Assembly (NCBI GenBank): GCA_002433595.1
Contig: DJIL01000003.1
Location: 1 to 5,387 of the forward strand
Direction of reading: 5' to 3'
From: a bacterium UBP8_UBA6595
GTDB lineage: Bacteria > Margulisbacteria > Marinamargulisbacteria > UBA6595
Length of the DNA: 5,387 nt
This document shows, in pieces, positions 1 to 5,387 of this stretch. The notes under the pieces were generated by a model. It worked only from the letters and a program-made list of their open reading frames with translations, was not told the DNA's origin and searched no databases. Positions within the stretch are counted from its first letter, which is position 1, and every line of letters begins with the position of its first letter. Position numbers and translations under genes: made by a program.

Positions 1-1099
1 GTTCGGGCTTGGGCGTGGGGTCTGAATCACGCACAGCTAAGAATCGAATCTGTATTGCCAATTCGGGATGAACGAATCCACGAATGTCACGGGATAATTG
101 GCCGAACTCAATGAGATAGCGATTCAATTGAGTAGCGGACACTGTGGCCACAGTCGTACGCAAGTTATGGGTTTGATCGGGTGTAAGCGTTGTGGTTTCA
201 ATCCCTTCTTTGGTCATAATGCTGAGCTTGAGCAGAGACAACCAGTCACTCACAAAGGCACTGGGATTTAATCCGGTATTAAATAAATCATCAAGGGTGC
301 TCATAACCGTGCCAGGTGAAGCGTTAAGCTGGGACAACAACTGAATAAGTATAGCCATAGTAGGCGTTCCAATTGTTTCTTGAATGTGGGTATCAGTAAG
401 GGTGTTTCCATGGCTTGCGACAACTTGATCCAAGAGCGTAATGCCATCGCGCATACAGCCATCTGCGTGATTGGCAATCATGCGAATGGCGTGATCAGGA
501 ATAGTCAGGCCTTCTTCAGTAACAATATGGGAGAGTTGCTGGGTAATATTGTCAAGAGATATGCGGGAAAAATTGAGTTGTTGGCAGCGAGATTGGATTG
601 TTTTTGGGATTTTGTGTGCCTCAGTTGTAGCTAAAACAAAGCACACGTTAGGGGGGGGCTCTTCAATAGTTTTAAGCAATGCATTAAAGGCACCTGTGGA
701 TAGCATATGCGCTTCATCAATGATATATAGCTTATAGAGACATTCAATAGGCTGAAAGTGAACTTGATCATTAAGCTCCCGAATGTAATCAACGCTGGTA
801 TGGGATGCGGCATCCAGTTCAACCACATCCATAGAGTGATTGCCCGTTATTTTCTTGCATATATCGCACGTTAAACACGGATCCGTTTGTGATAGAGGCG
901 ATCGGCAGTTTAGTGTTTTAGCTAAAATTCGTGCAGTGGATGTTTTTCCAGTGCCGCGAGGCCCAGACAGAATGTAAGCATGTGCTAATCGGCCATGGGT
1001 AATGGCATTGGACAAGGTTTGTACAATATGATCTTGGCCAATAATATCCGAAAAGCGTTTGGATCGGTATTTTCTGTAAAAGGCATCGGTATTTTTCAT
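1..1099 (-). CDS. dnaX: DNA polymerase III subunit gamma/tau, 3' end beyond window
   Basis: This is the clamp-loader ATPase that, with delta and delta', opens the sliding clamp and loads it onto primed DNA at the replication fork. I translated 366 codons from the ATG at 1099; the frame stays open to the window edge, so the C-terminal part (including any tau-specific region) is missing. Visible AAA+ features are the P-loop GPRGTGKT (46-53), a four-cysteine zinc module (C65, C75, C78, C81), Walker B with IIDEAHML (126-133), sensor 1 ATT (157-159), the SRC arginine-finger motif (170-172) and a sensor-2-like CMRDGITLLDQ (215-225). The start is fixed because an in-frame TAA lies two codons upstream. 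No Shine-Dalgarno is seen, and the upstream gene stops 3 nt before, so translational coupling is likely. The opening YRKYR and the GPRGTGKT loop differ from the enteric ARKWRP/GTRGVGKT style. An 8-C run lies at codons 148-150. Confidence 0.97.
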   Translation of the reverse strand, partial: MKNTDAFYRKYRSKRFSDIIGQDHIVQTLSNAITHGRLAHAYILSGPRGTGKTSTARILAKTLNCRSPLSQTDPCLTCDICKKITGNHSMDVVELDAASHTSVDYIRELNDQVHFQPIECLYKLYIIDEAHMLSTGAFNALLKTIEEPPPNVCFVLATTEAHKIPKTIQSRCQQLNFSRISLDNITQQLSHIVTEEGLTIPDHAIRMIANHADGCMRDGITLLDQVVASHGNTLTDTHIQETIGTPTMAILIQLLSQLNASPGTVMSTLDDLFNTGLNPSAFVSDWLSLLKLSIMTKEGIETTTLTPDQTHNLRTTVATVSATQLNRYLIEFGQLSRDIRGFVHPELAIQIRFLAVRDSDPTPKPE

Positions 1100-1102
1100 G
1101 GC

Positions 1103-1489
1103 TTAAGGTGTATACAGCAACCGAGTCATGCCAGCGACGCATCCCCCCAATACCATTCCCCAAAGGCCATCACTCAGAGACAATGCCCAGTGCCAGTCGC
1201 GCAAAACGGCATGATTGGTTAGTGTGTAGGTTGCATACGTGAATAGGCCATACGCACTGCCTTGGAGGATTGTTTTTGATAGCGAATAGTTTGGCCAAAT
1301 AGCAAAATAACATAGCCCAATTAAAAACAATGTATAAAATAGACACGCAGCGGGTATATAGGGTACCGGTCGAATTAAGCTTGGAATATAGTGTGCATAT
1401 AGGGGCTTTACAACTTGGGTAATCCATACAATATCAACGGTAAAAAAAACAACAAGGCTTAGTGTGAATTGAATAAGCAGGTGCTTCAT
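1103..1489 (-). CDS. DUF2177-family small integral membrane protein
   Basis: This 128-residue protein is very hydrophobic, with four likely membrane segments at about 5-25, 42-64, 72-92 and 101-123. It matches my memory of the DUF2177 family in order and content: an acidic/aromatic pattern in helix 1 (D19, W22), KPLY just after it (28-31), the signature YATYTLTN (85-92), and an aspartate in SDGLWG (106-111) in the last helix. The family has no established biochemical role, so none is assigned. The ATG overlaps the stop of the upstream PTPS gene in an ATGA arrangement, and dnaX starts 3 nt after its stop, so it is almost certainly translated from the same mRNA. No Shine-Dalgarno is visible. 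An 8-T run (sense strand) encodes part of helix 1. The family call is from pattern memory, not a search. Confidence 0.8.
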   Translation of the reverse strand: MKHLLIQFTLSLVVFFTVDIVWITQVVKPLYAHYIPSLIRPVPYIPAACLFYTLFLIGLCYFAIWPNYSLSKTILQGSAYGLFTYATYTLTNHAVLRDWHWALSLSDGLWGMVLGGCVAGMTRLLYTP

Positions 1490-1911
1490 GATTCGGGCCC
1501 ATAGTATAGTGCAGAGATACTTTCAGTTTCTTCTACTTTAATGGCGTATAAATATTCGGGTAAATGGGGGTAGAGTCGGTTCCAAATTACAATAGCAATG
1601 TTTTCAACAGTGGGCAGCAGCCCCGCTTGAAATTCGTGTACATCGATATTTAAATGGCGGTGGTCAAAGTCAGAAAAGACATGAGTTTCAAGTAATTCTT
1701 TAAGAATAGATACATTCATAATCATGCCAGTGGTTGGATCGGGTTCCCCACGTAAGCTTACGTGAACCACGTAGTTGTGCCCATGACCGTGGGGATGCGC
1801 GCATTTATTAAAAATCTTCTGATTATCTTCAGGCGATAACGCATCGGAATACAAACGATGTGCGGCACAAAATGTACGCCTTAAGGTTAAAAAAACGGGG
1901 TGTTTAAGCAT
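1486..1911 (-). CDS. 6-pyruvoyl-tetrahydropterin synthase family protein (PTPS/QueD superfamily)
   Basis: Members act on 7,8-dihydroneopterin triphosphate, making 6-pyruvoyl-tetrahydropterin (biopterin route) or 6-carboxy-tetrahydropterin (queuosine route, QueD). The 141 residues cover the whole single-domain T-fold. Zinc ligands are H18 (in AAHRL), H43 and H45 (in HGHGHNY). The catalytic triad is C37, D83 and H84 (DHRHLN), and a pterin-anchoring glutamate lies at 127 or 128 (KVEET). The cysteine lies six residues before the first histidine of the zinc pair, as in rat PTPS (KCNNPNGHGHNY, from memory); E. coli QueD has four. The segment GEPDPTTGMIMN (55-66) and the TVENIAIVIW stretch (101-110) also resemble animal PTPS. 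The retained cysteine argues against the PTPS-III folate variant, in which a glutamate takes its place. The start is supported by a GGAGG site. The gene overlaps the upstream SDR by 8 nt and the downstream membrane-protein gene by 4 nt. Family is sure; substrate outcome is not. Confidence 0.93.
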   Translation of the reverse strand: MLKHPVFLTLRRTFCAAHRLYSDALSPEDNQKIFNKCAHPHGHGHNYVVHVSLRGEPDPTTGMIMNVSILKELLETHVFSDFDHRHLNIDVHEFQAGLLPTVENIAIVIWNRLYPHLPEYLYAIKVEETESISALYYGPES

Positions 1912-2620
1912 TTGAGTGGACCTCCAAAATAGTGCCGGACAATCCGCTGGCCGGGCGTGCTTTCAGTAAAAATAAAATAGAAGGCGCGATGTCGTTGGGC
2001 GTTGTGACAGTGGTTAAGTGAGCGCCCGCTTGCTTTAGCATAGCGGTGTCGACAGCACCGGGTGCAAGGGCATTCACGCGGATGCCTTTGGGTTTAAGTT
2101 CAACAGCGAGGGCTTCTGTTAATGCAATAATTGCGCCTTTAGTCATAGTGTAAATGCTAAACCCTGGAAATTTAATGCTTCCTTGAACACCGCCTAATGA
2201 ACTAATGTTTATAATGCAGGCATTGGTACTTTGCGTTAACAATGGGATTGCCGCTTGGCTACATAAAATAGAGCTCATAATATTAGTATCAATGAGACGG
2301 CGTATTTGATCAATGGATACGGATTCAAATGAGTCAACAGACAGGGTGCTGGCGTTATTAATTAAACAGTCTAGTCGCTGGTATTGGCTTTGAATATGTG
2401 AAAACACAGAAGCGACTCCCGACTCTGTTGCAATGTCGGCAGTAAGTCCACATACATTGCCGGAGGGGTACGCGTGATTCAGTGTATGCACAGCGGCTTG
2501 AATAACAGATTTTCGCCGCCCACAAATAACAACAGAGTAGCCATTTTCGAGTAAGTGCTGGGCCGTTGCATAGCCAATGCCAGACCCACCGCCGGTGATG
2601 CAAGCAACCGGGCGATTCAT
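1904..2620 (-). CDS. Short-chain dehydrogenase/reductase (SDR), possibly sepiapterin-reductase-like
   Basis: This is a classical SDR of 238 residues, the usual size, forming a single Rossmann domain that uses NAD(P)(H) to reduce or oxidise a carbonyl/alcohol. Motifs seen in order are the cofactor glycine motif TGGGSGIG (9-16), GRR after strand 2 (34-36), whose basic residues suggest a preference for NADP(H), an aspartate at 62, NNAS (88-91), the structural N113, the catalytic serine in INISS (138-141), YTMTK (Y157, K161) and the PG motif in APGAVDT (186-192). The substrate cannot be read from the motifs. Because the gene overlaps a PTPS gene by 8 nt, a sepiapterin/6-pyruvoyl-tetrahydropterin reductase role is a reasonable inference. 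A 3-oxoacyl-ACP-reductase-type or other SDR is equally compatible with sequence alone. The ATG overlaps the phosphofructokinase stop (ATGA) and has no Shine-Dalgarno, so coupled translation is likely. Confidence 0.93.
   Translation of the reverse strand: MNRPVACITGGGSGIGYATAQHLLENGYSVVICGRRKSVIQAAVHTLNHAYPSGNVCGLTADIATESGVASVFSHIQSQYQRLDCLINNASTLSVDSFESVSIDQIRRLIDTNIMSSILCSQAAIPLLTQSTNACIINISSLGGVQGSIKFPGFSIYTMTKGAIIALTEALAVELKPKGIRVNALAPGAVDTAMLKQAGAHLTTVTTPNDIAPSILFLLKARPASGLSGTILEVHSNA
1921..1925 (-). promoter_or_regulatory. Shine-Dalgarno of the PTPS gene, inside the SDR coding region
   Basis: On the minus strand this reads GGAGG, followed by 9 nt and then the ATG at 1911. It lies within the last codons of the SDR gene and decides the PTPS start. 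It is the only strong Shine-Dalgarno I find among the minus-strand genes of this cluster. Confidence 0.8.
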
Positions 2621-4224
2621 TGGGTAATTGTAGTCGGTAAGCAGTAGCTACTGTAGTTTTGGTTTAAGGCAACGCTCATGGGTACCTGGTAGGCAGTTGG
2701 CCCCCATAGTTGCCGAGGGCCAGGGCTTGAGAAGCAATCGGTTTTGGCCCAATGGGGTTGGCGTTCCATGAGGTACTGATAGGCTGGACTGTCGAGCGCT
2801 ACTTTCGCTTTAGCAATAACCACATGCTGGCTTCCGTTGCGTTCTTCGGTATGCAATAAGGCCGTAAGGGGAATGCCTAGCGCTTTACCGCCAGACTCAA
2901 AATCACAAATTGCTGCCATGTAGCCCGTATGCCCATTAATGGCTAGTTGGGCGGCTATGCGCCCTAGATTCAAACAGTACCACGCGTCAAACATGGTTGG
3001 TGCACCACAGCGACCTTCGTAGCCAAAAAAATGAGTTTGTGACGCAAACGAAACGCCCCGTTCGTGCAATAGCTTAGCAACGCCATCAATTATAATTGCC
3101 TCAGTTTGAATCATTGACACCTGAACATTCCCATGCGAATCACGATCGTGGGTTAACTGATCTTGAATGGCGGGGGGCAAGCGATTGTACAGGGCCTGGT
3201 TGCGGCTATCGAGCCCATCTCGCCCATTCTGGTTGTCTAACGCTGTGAGTAGTGCATTGAACTCATGAATATGTTCAATGAGCCCCTCGGGTATTAAAAC
3301 GACCCCATGGTAGCAATTGTTTTTAGCCCGGGATTCAACGGTGTTTGCCACCTGTTCGATCACATCCGCCAGGGTTTGTTTTTGTTCGGCTATCGCTTCG
3401 CTAATCAGTGTCAACGCAGGCTTGGTCTGAAGGGCTACTTCAAGTGTTACGTGACTGGCGCTTCGGCCCATTAAGCGAACAAAATGCCAATATTTTAATG
3501 ATGAGCGAGTATCTTGTAAAATATTGCCGACTAATTCTGCGTAAATTTTAGTTGCAGTATCAAACCCAAAGGATATGGGCAGGTCTGATCCAATTTGCAA
3601 ATCCCCATCAATTGTTTTAGGCACACCGATAACGCTACAGTCTAGGTCATATAAGGCTTCGGCTAAAAGAGCGGCATTGGTATTTGAATCGTCGCCTCCC
3701 ACAATAATAATACCGTTGAGACACTGGGTGCTCACAACAGATCGAACTTGCTCAATTTGTGATTGAGTTTTAATTTTGGTGCGGTCGGTTCCTAAGCAAT
3801 CAAATCCACCGGTATTGGCCATTGTTTTGAGCATGCTGGGTGTCACGGGAATAAGATCACCAGCCAGCAGACCCTTGGGTCCTTGCTGAACGCCTAGTAA
3901 TGTGTGGTTTTCTCCCAACTGATTGGCAATACCACAAATCACATTATGGCCCCCGGCGGCTGGACCCCCAGAAAACAAAACAGCAATACGTTTGTGAGGG
4001 GTCGTCTTGGGTGTATCGGCGTGACCAAGTAGCCGGTGGTTGTTGTGTTGGGTTGTTTTGGGAAATATCTGATCAATTGCGGGGGTTTCTGGCTGAATTT
4101 TTTGGCCAGGACAAAACCCATTTAAAGGTATTTGAGAAAAGCCTTGGCATCGAATCTCAGACTCAAAACAGGAGTTGTTGGATTCGGTATGTGTTAATTT
4201 GGCTTTTAAATTTTGTTTTATCAT
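2617..4224 (-). CDS. pfp: Pyrophosphate--fructose 6-phosphate 1-phosphotransferase (long-type PPi-PFK)
   Basis: This enzyme reversibly phosphorylates fructose 6-phosphate to fructose 1,6-bisphosphate with pyrophosphate in place of ATP, saving ATP in glycolysis and able to run in the gluconeogenic direction. At 535 residues it fits the long class (about 550 in Borrelia, Chlamydia and the plant beta subunit) rather than the 320-residue bacterial ATP enzyme. Motifs are GGPAAGGHN (86-94), GGDDSNTNA (177-185), PKTIDGD (202-208), MGRSASH (252-258), IPEG (311-314) and FFGYEGRCGAPTMFD (399-413). The second Asp of GGDD and the Lys of PKTIDGD are the known PPi-specificity positions, where ATP enzymes have GGDGS and PGTIDND. 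The first 75 residues are poorly conserved, but no other methionine precedes the catalytic region, so the ATG at 4224 is preferred. It begins 16 nt after the tRNA-Phe CCA end, has no Shine-Dalgarno, and ends in an ATGA overlap with the SDR. Confidence 0.96.
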   Translation of the reverse strand: MIKQNLKAKLTHTESNNSCFESEIRCQGFSQIPLNGFCPGQKIQPETPAIDQIFPKTTQHNNHRLLGHADTPKTTPHKRIAVLFSGGPAAGGHNVICGIANQLGENHTLLGVQQGPKGLLAGDLIPVTPSMLKTMANTGGFDCLGTDRTKIKTQSQIEQVRSVVSTQCLNGIIIVGGDDSNTNAALLAEALYDLDCSVIGVPKTIDGDLQIGSDLPISFGFDTATKIYAELVGNILQDTRSSLKYWHFVRLMGRSASHVTLEVALQTKPALTLISEAIAEQKQTLADVIEQVANTVESRAKNNCYHGVVLIPEGLIEHIHEFNALLTALDNQNGRDGLDSRNQALYNRLPPAIQDQLTHDRDSHGNVQVSMIQTEAIIIDGVAKLLHERGVSFASQTHFFGYEGRCGAPTMFDAWYCLNLGRIAAQLAINGHTGYMAAICDFESGGKALGIPLTALLHTEERNGSQHVVIAKAKVALDSPAYQYLMERQPHWAKTDCFSSPGPRQLWGPTAYQVPMSVALNQNYSSYCLPTTITQ

Positions 4225-4240
4225 TGCTGGCGTTTAGTTG

Positions 4241-4316
<76 letters not shown>

Positions 4317-4328
4317 AACCTACAGAGG

Positions 4329-4356
4329 ACTATACTAACCCAGTTTGTGCGCACAA
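4329..4356 (-). promoter_or_regulatory. Candidate sigma70-type promoter for tRNA-Phe and downstream genes
   Basis: On the minus strand a -35-like TTGTGC (4356-4351) is separated by 16 nt from a good -10 TATAGT (4334-4329). The tRNA 5' end lies 12 nt past the -10, so initiation just upstream of the tRNA is possible. The -35 matches the consensus only in its first three bases, and the element overlaps the last codons of cmoB. The -10 and the CC after it match the candidate cmoB promoter exactly (TATAGTCC). Confidence 0.4.
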
Positions 4357-5192
4357 ATCAATGTTCGATTTGGTGTGGGGTGCCCATCGGTTGTTTTTCC
4401 ATCGCCGCGATTTAAATGGCTGTTCAGGCTATGATGGTGACTCCACAGGGTCGCCCGTTGTTCATGGGACTGTGTTGGCGCTGTGTCGAGCACTTGAATA
4501 GTTGAAAACCCGGCTTCGTGTATCCAGTCAATTAATGTTGGGACGTTGGGGACTTGTTTGATTTTTCGAATGCCGGCAAAAGGGGCATCGAGGGTTAAGG
4601 ATTTTTCGGGCATCGTTAACGTTTCTAACCATAATTGTCCGTTTGGGTGTAGCTGGTGGTGCATGCGCTTAATGCTTTGCTTAGGATCCGAACAATAATA
4701 TAAAATGCCCATGCATACAATAATATCCACGCAATCTAGGCTAGATATTGTGTCTAGAGTCATCGGCAGTGTTTGAATGCCAGGTATTGGGGCCCAGCGC
4801 TGCTGGGCAATAAATTGCATGGTGTAAATAAATGTCGGTTCGATGCCAGTGACATACCGGGCACCAGCTAATTTAAATTTTCGAGTAAAGTAGCCATTGT
4901 TACTCCCAATATCTAAGACAGTTTTGTCAACAATGCTGGGCAGTAGCGGGTGTAGGCGCGCCCATTTCAATCGACAGTCCCATTCGGCATCAATGGTTAA
5001 CTCAGAGTGCACAATCGGCCCCTTGCGCCAGGGACGCAATTGAAGCGCCACAGATTCTAAGCGAGCCAGGTCCCATGGTCCAGGCTTAGTGATGATTGAA
5101 TATAATTTACGCCAATCATTTTCCGGCCATTTTTGAGTTATTTCTCGAATAGTCGCTGCATAATTTGCATCGAGTGGTGGGTTCCAATACAT
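4335..5192 (-). CDS. cmoB: tRNA U34 carboxymethyltransferase (carboxy-SAM dependent)
   Basis: CmoB transfers a carboxymethyl group from carboxy-S-adenosylmethionine (made by CmoA, not in this window) to 5-hydroxyuridine at wobble position 34, giving cmo5U, which broadens reading of four-codon boxes. The 285-residue protein aligns well by eye with E. coli CmoB: LRPWRKGP (52-59), the DAEW...KW segment (69-77), SAM motif VLDIGSNNGYF (92-102), GIEPT (116-120), MGILYY (161-166), LETL (189-192), EQR (244-246) and a GHPTPNR tail (270-276). K57, W71, K76, Y165 and R276 correspond to E. coli K91, W105, K110, Y200 and R315, so the carboxy-SAM site looks intact. The protein is about 34 residues shorter at the N-terminus than E. 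coli CmoB (323). An in-frame stop at 5231-5229 and no ATG, GTG or TTG codon in between rule out a longer start. No Shine-Dalgarno precedes the ATG. Note that the adjacent tRNA-Phe (GAA) is not a CmoB substrate. Confidence 0.95.
   Translation of the reverse strand: MYWNPPLDANYAATIREITQKWPENDWRKLYSIITKPGPWDLARLESVALQLRPWRKGPIVHSELTIDAEWDCRLKWARLHPLLPSIVDKTVLDIGSNNGYFTRKFKLAGARYVTGIEPTFIYTMQFIAQQRWAPIPGIQTLPMTLDTISSLDCVDIIVCMGILYYCSDPKQSIKRMHHQLHPNGQLWLETLTMPEKSLTLDAPFAGIRKIKQVPNVPTLIDWIHEAGFSTIQVLDTAPTQSHEQRATLWSHHHSLNSHLNRGDGKTTDGHPTPNRTLICAHKLG
4344..4357. repeat. Perfect 14-bp palindrome TTTGTGCGCACAAA
   Basis: The 14 bases are their own reverse complement, with no mismatch or spacer. The palindrome falls in cmoB codons for Ile-Cys-Ala-His-Lys near the C-terminus and covers the candidate -35 of the tRNA promoter. 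That placement is typical of an operator, but a chance palindrome within coding sequence is possible and no regulator gene is in view. Confidence 0.4.
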
Positions 5193-5202
5193 AATTAAAC
5201 GG

Positions 5203-5232
5203 ACTATACACCATACAAAGACTTGGCATCAA
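5203..5232 (-). promoter_or_regulatory. Candidate sigma70-type promoter for cmoB
   Basis: On the minus strand TTGATG (5232-5227), an 18-nt spacer and TATAGT (5208-5203) make a plausible promoter. Initiation would fall near 5196, only a few bases before the cmoB ATG at 5192. That would give a leaderless or nearly leaderless mRNA, consistent with the missing Shine-Dalgarno. A TTGAAC further upstream with TATGGT is a weaker alternative (19-nt spacer). Confidence 0.45.
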
Positions 5233-5253
5233 CGGTTCAAGTGTGGATCTGCC

Positions 5254-5282
5254 TTGATTATATTATGAAAAAACGGTATTAT
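5254..5282 (+). promoter_or_regulatory. Probable sigma70-type promoter for tuf
   Basis: TTGATT (5254-5259), an ideal 17-nt spacer and TATTAT (5277-5282) lie on the plus strand upstream of tuf. Initiation near 5289 would give a leader of about 63 nt carrying an 8-A run (5295-5302). This suits an EF-Tu gene transcribed on its own rather than as the tail of a str (rpsL-rpsG-fusA-tuf) operon. Confidence 0.65.
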
Positions 5283-5305
5283 TTCTAGGTAAAGAAAAAA
5301 AACAG

Positions 5306-5333
5306 CAACGATTGTAGTTGTAAAGTGCACAAC
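5306..5333 (+). other. Small alternative hairpins in the tuf leader
   Basis: GTTG at 5317-5320 can pair either with CAAC upstream (5306-5309, 7-nt loop) or, extended as GTTGT (5317-5321), with ACAAC downstream (5329-5333, 7-nt loop). The two pairings exclude each other. Both stems are short and weak, and no known riboswitch or ribosomal-protein leader is recognised. The downstream stem ends 5 nt before the Shine-Dalgarno. Confidence 0.2.
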
Positions 5334-5338
5334 ATATT

Positions 5339-5344
5339 AGGAGG
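5339..5344 (+). promoter_or_regulatory. Shine-Dalgarno of tuf
   Basis: AGGAGG lies 7 nt before the ATG at 5352, a near-ideal ribosome binding site as expected for a very highly expressed protein. It contrasts with most genes of the divergent cluster, which have none. Confidence 0.9.
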
Positions 5345-5351
5345 TAGCAAT

Positions 5352-5387
5352 ATGGCAAAAGAAAAGTTTGATCGCAATAAGCCACAC
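5352..5387 (+). CDS. tuf: Elongation factor Tu, first 12 codons only
   Basis: The 12 visible residues, MAKEKFDRNKPH, match the conserved EF-Tu N-terminus (xxKEKFxRxKPH followed in the family by VNVGTIGHVDHGKT, which would lie beyond the window). EF-Tu is the GTPase that delivers aminoacyl-tRNA to the ribosome. The strong promoter and AGGAGG site upstream fit such a gene. No fusA precedes it, so it is either a stand-alone tuf or the tufB-type copy that often sits before secE-nusG. The short peptide is highly characteristic, but the GTPase motifs cannot be checked here. Confidence 0.9.
   Translation, partial: MAKEKFDRNKPH

Noticed and set aside
380..737. Two short plus-strand open frames opposite dnaX
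   Set aside because: They mirror the conserved DnaX coding frame, lack ribosome binding sites and have no recognisable domain.
631..828. Short minus-strand open frame overlapping dnaX, considered as a sign of a dnaX frameshift
   Set aside because: The DnaX frame reads through unbroken from 1099 to the window edge with all motifs in place, so no frameshift is needed; this is the alternate frame that ends just after the 8-C tract.
1486..1911. PTPS as the folate-pathway PTPS-III variant
   Set aside because: That variant has a glutamate in place of the catalytic cysteine; here C37 is retained.
5193..5351. Riboswitch or small RNA gene in the cmoB/tuf interval
   Set aside because: Only short, weak stems are visible and no known riboswitch core is recognised; promoters and a ribosome binding site explain the interval.

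Overview
This is a compact, gene-dense bacterial window. Almost everything is on the minus strand, read from about 5200 down to 1. In transcription order the minus-strand genes are: cmoB (tRNA U34 carboxymethyltransferase), a tRNA-Phe(GAA) gene, a long-type PPi-dependent phosphofructokinase, a short-chain dehydrogenase/reductase (SDR), a 6-pyruvoyl-tetrahydropterin synthase (PTPS) family protein, a small DUF2177-type membrane protein, and dnaX (DNA polymerase III tau/gamma), which runs off the left edge after 366 codons. At the right edge, divergent on the plus strand, are the first 12 codons of an EF-Tu gene (tuf) with a good promoter and Shine-Dalgarno.

The minus-strand genes are packed as one probable operon. 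Gaps are 18 nt (cmoB to tRNA) and 16 nt (tRNA to phosphofructokinase). The next three junctions are overlaps of 4, 8 and 4 nt, and DUF2177 to dnaX is a 3-nt gap. The only real intergenic region is the 159-bp divergent cmoB/tuf interval (5193-5351), which holds candidate promoters in both directions. There is no gene-free stretch above 300 bases, and I see no CRISPR array, insertion sequence or phage gene.

The organism is a bacterium of moderate GC, but its lineage is not settled by this sequence. CmoB is best known from Gammaproteobacteria and Epsilonproteobacteria. The DnaX opening (YRKYR, then the P-loop GPRGTGKT) looks more like the Firmicutes/Cyanobacteria/Chlamydiae style than the ARKWRP/GTRGVGKT style of enteric Gammaproteobacteria. 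The phosphofructokinase is the long PPi type known from plants, Borrelia and Chlamydia. The PTPS has the active-site spacing of the animal tetrahydrobiopterin enzyme rather than that of E. coli QueD. This mixture suggests an under-sampled lineage or some horizontal transfer.

The genes do not form one obvious pathway. The most coherent sub-unit is SDR plus PTPS, which overlap by 8 nt and could be the last two steps of a biopterin-type pathway (PTPS followed by a sepiapterin-reductase-like SDR). CmoB, tRNA-Phe, DnaX and EF-Tu are housekeeping information-processing genes. I found no clearly new system. The points most worth a second look are the PTPS/SDR pair, the tRNA embedded between two protein genes, a perfect palindrome over the putative tRNA promoter, the scarcity of Shine-Dalgarno sites in the operon, and an 8-C tract inside dnaX.
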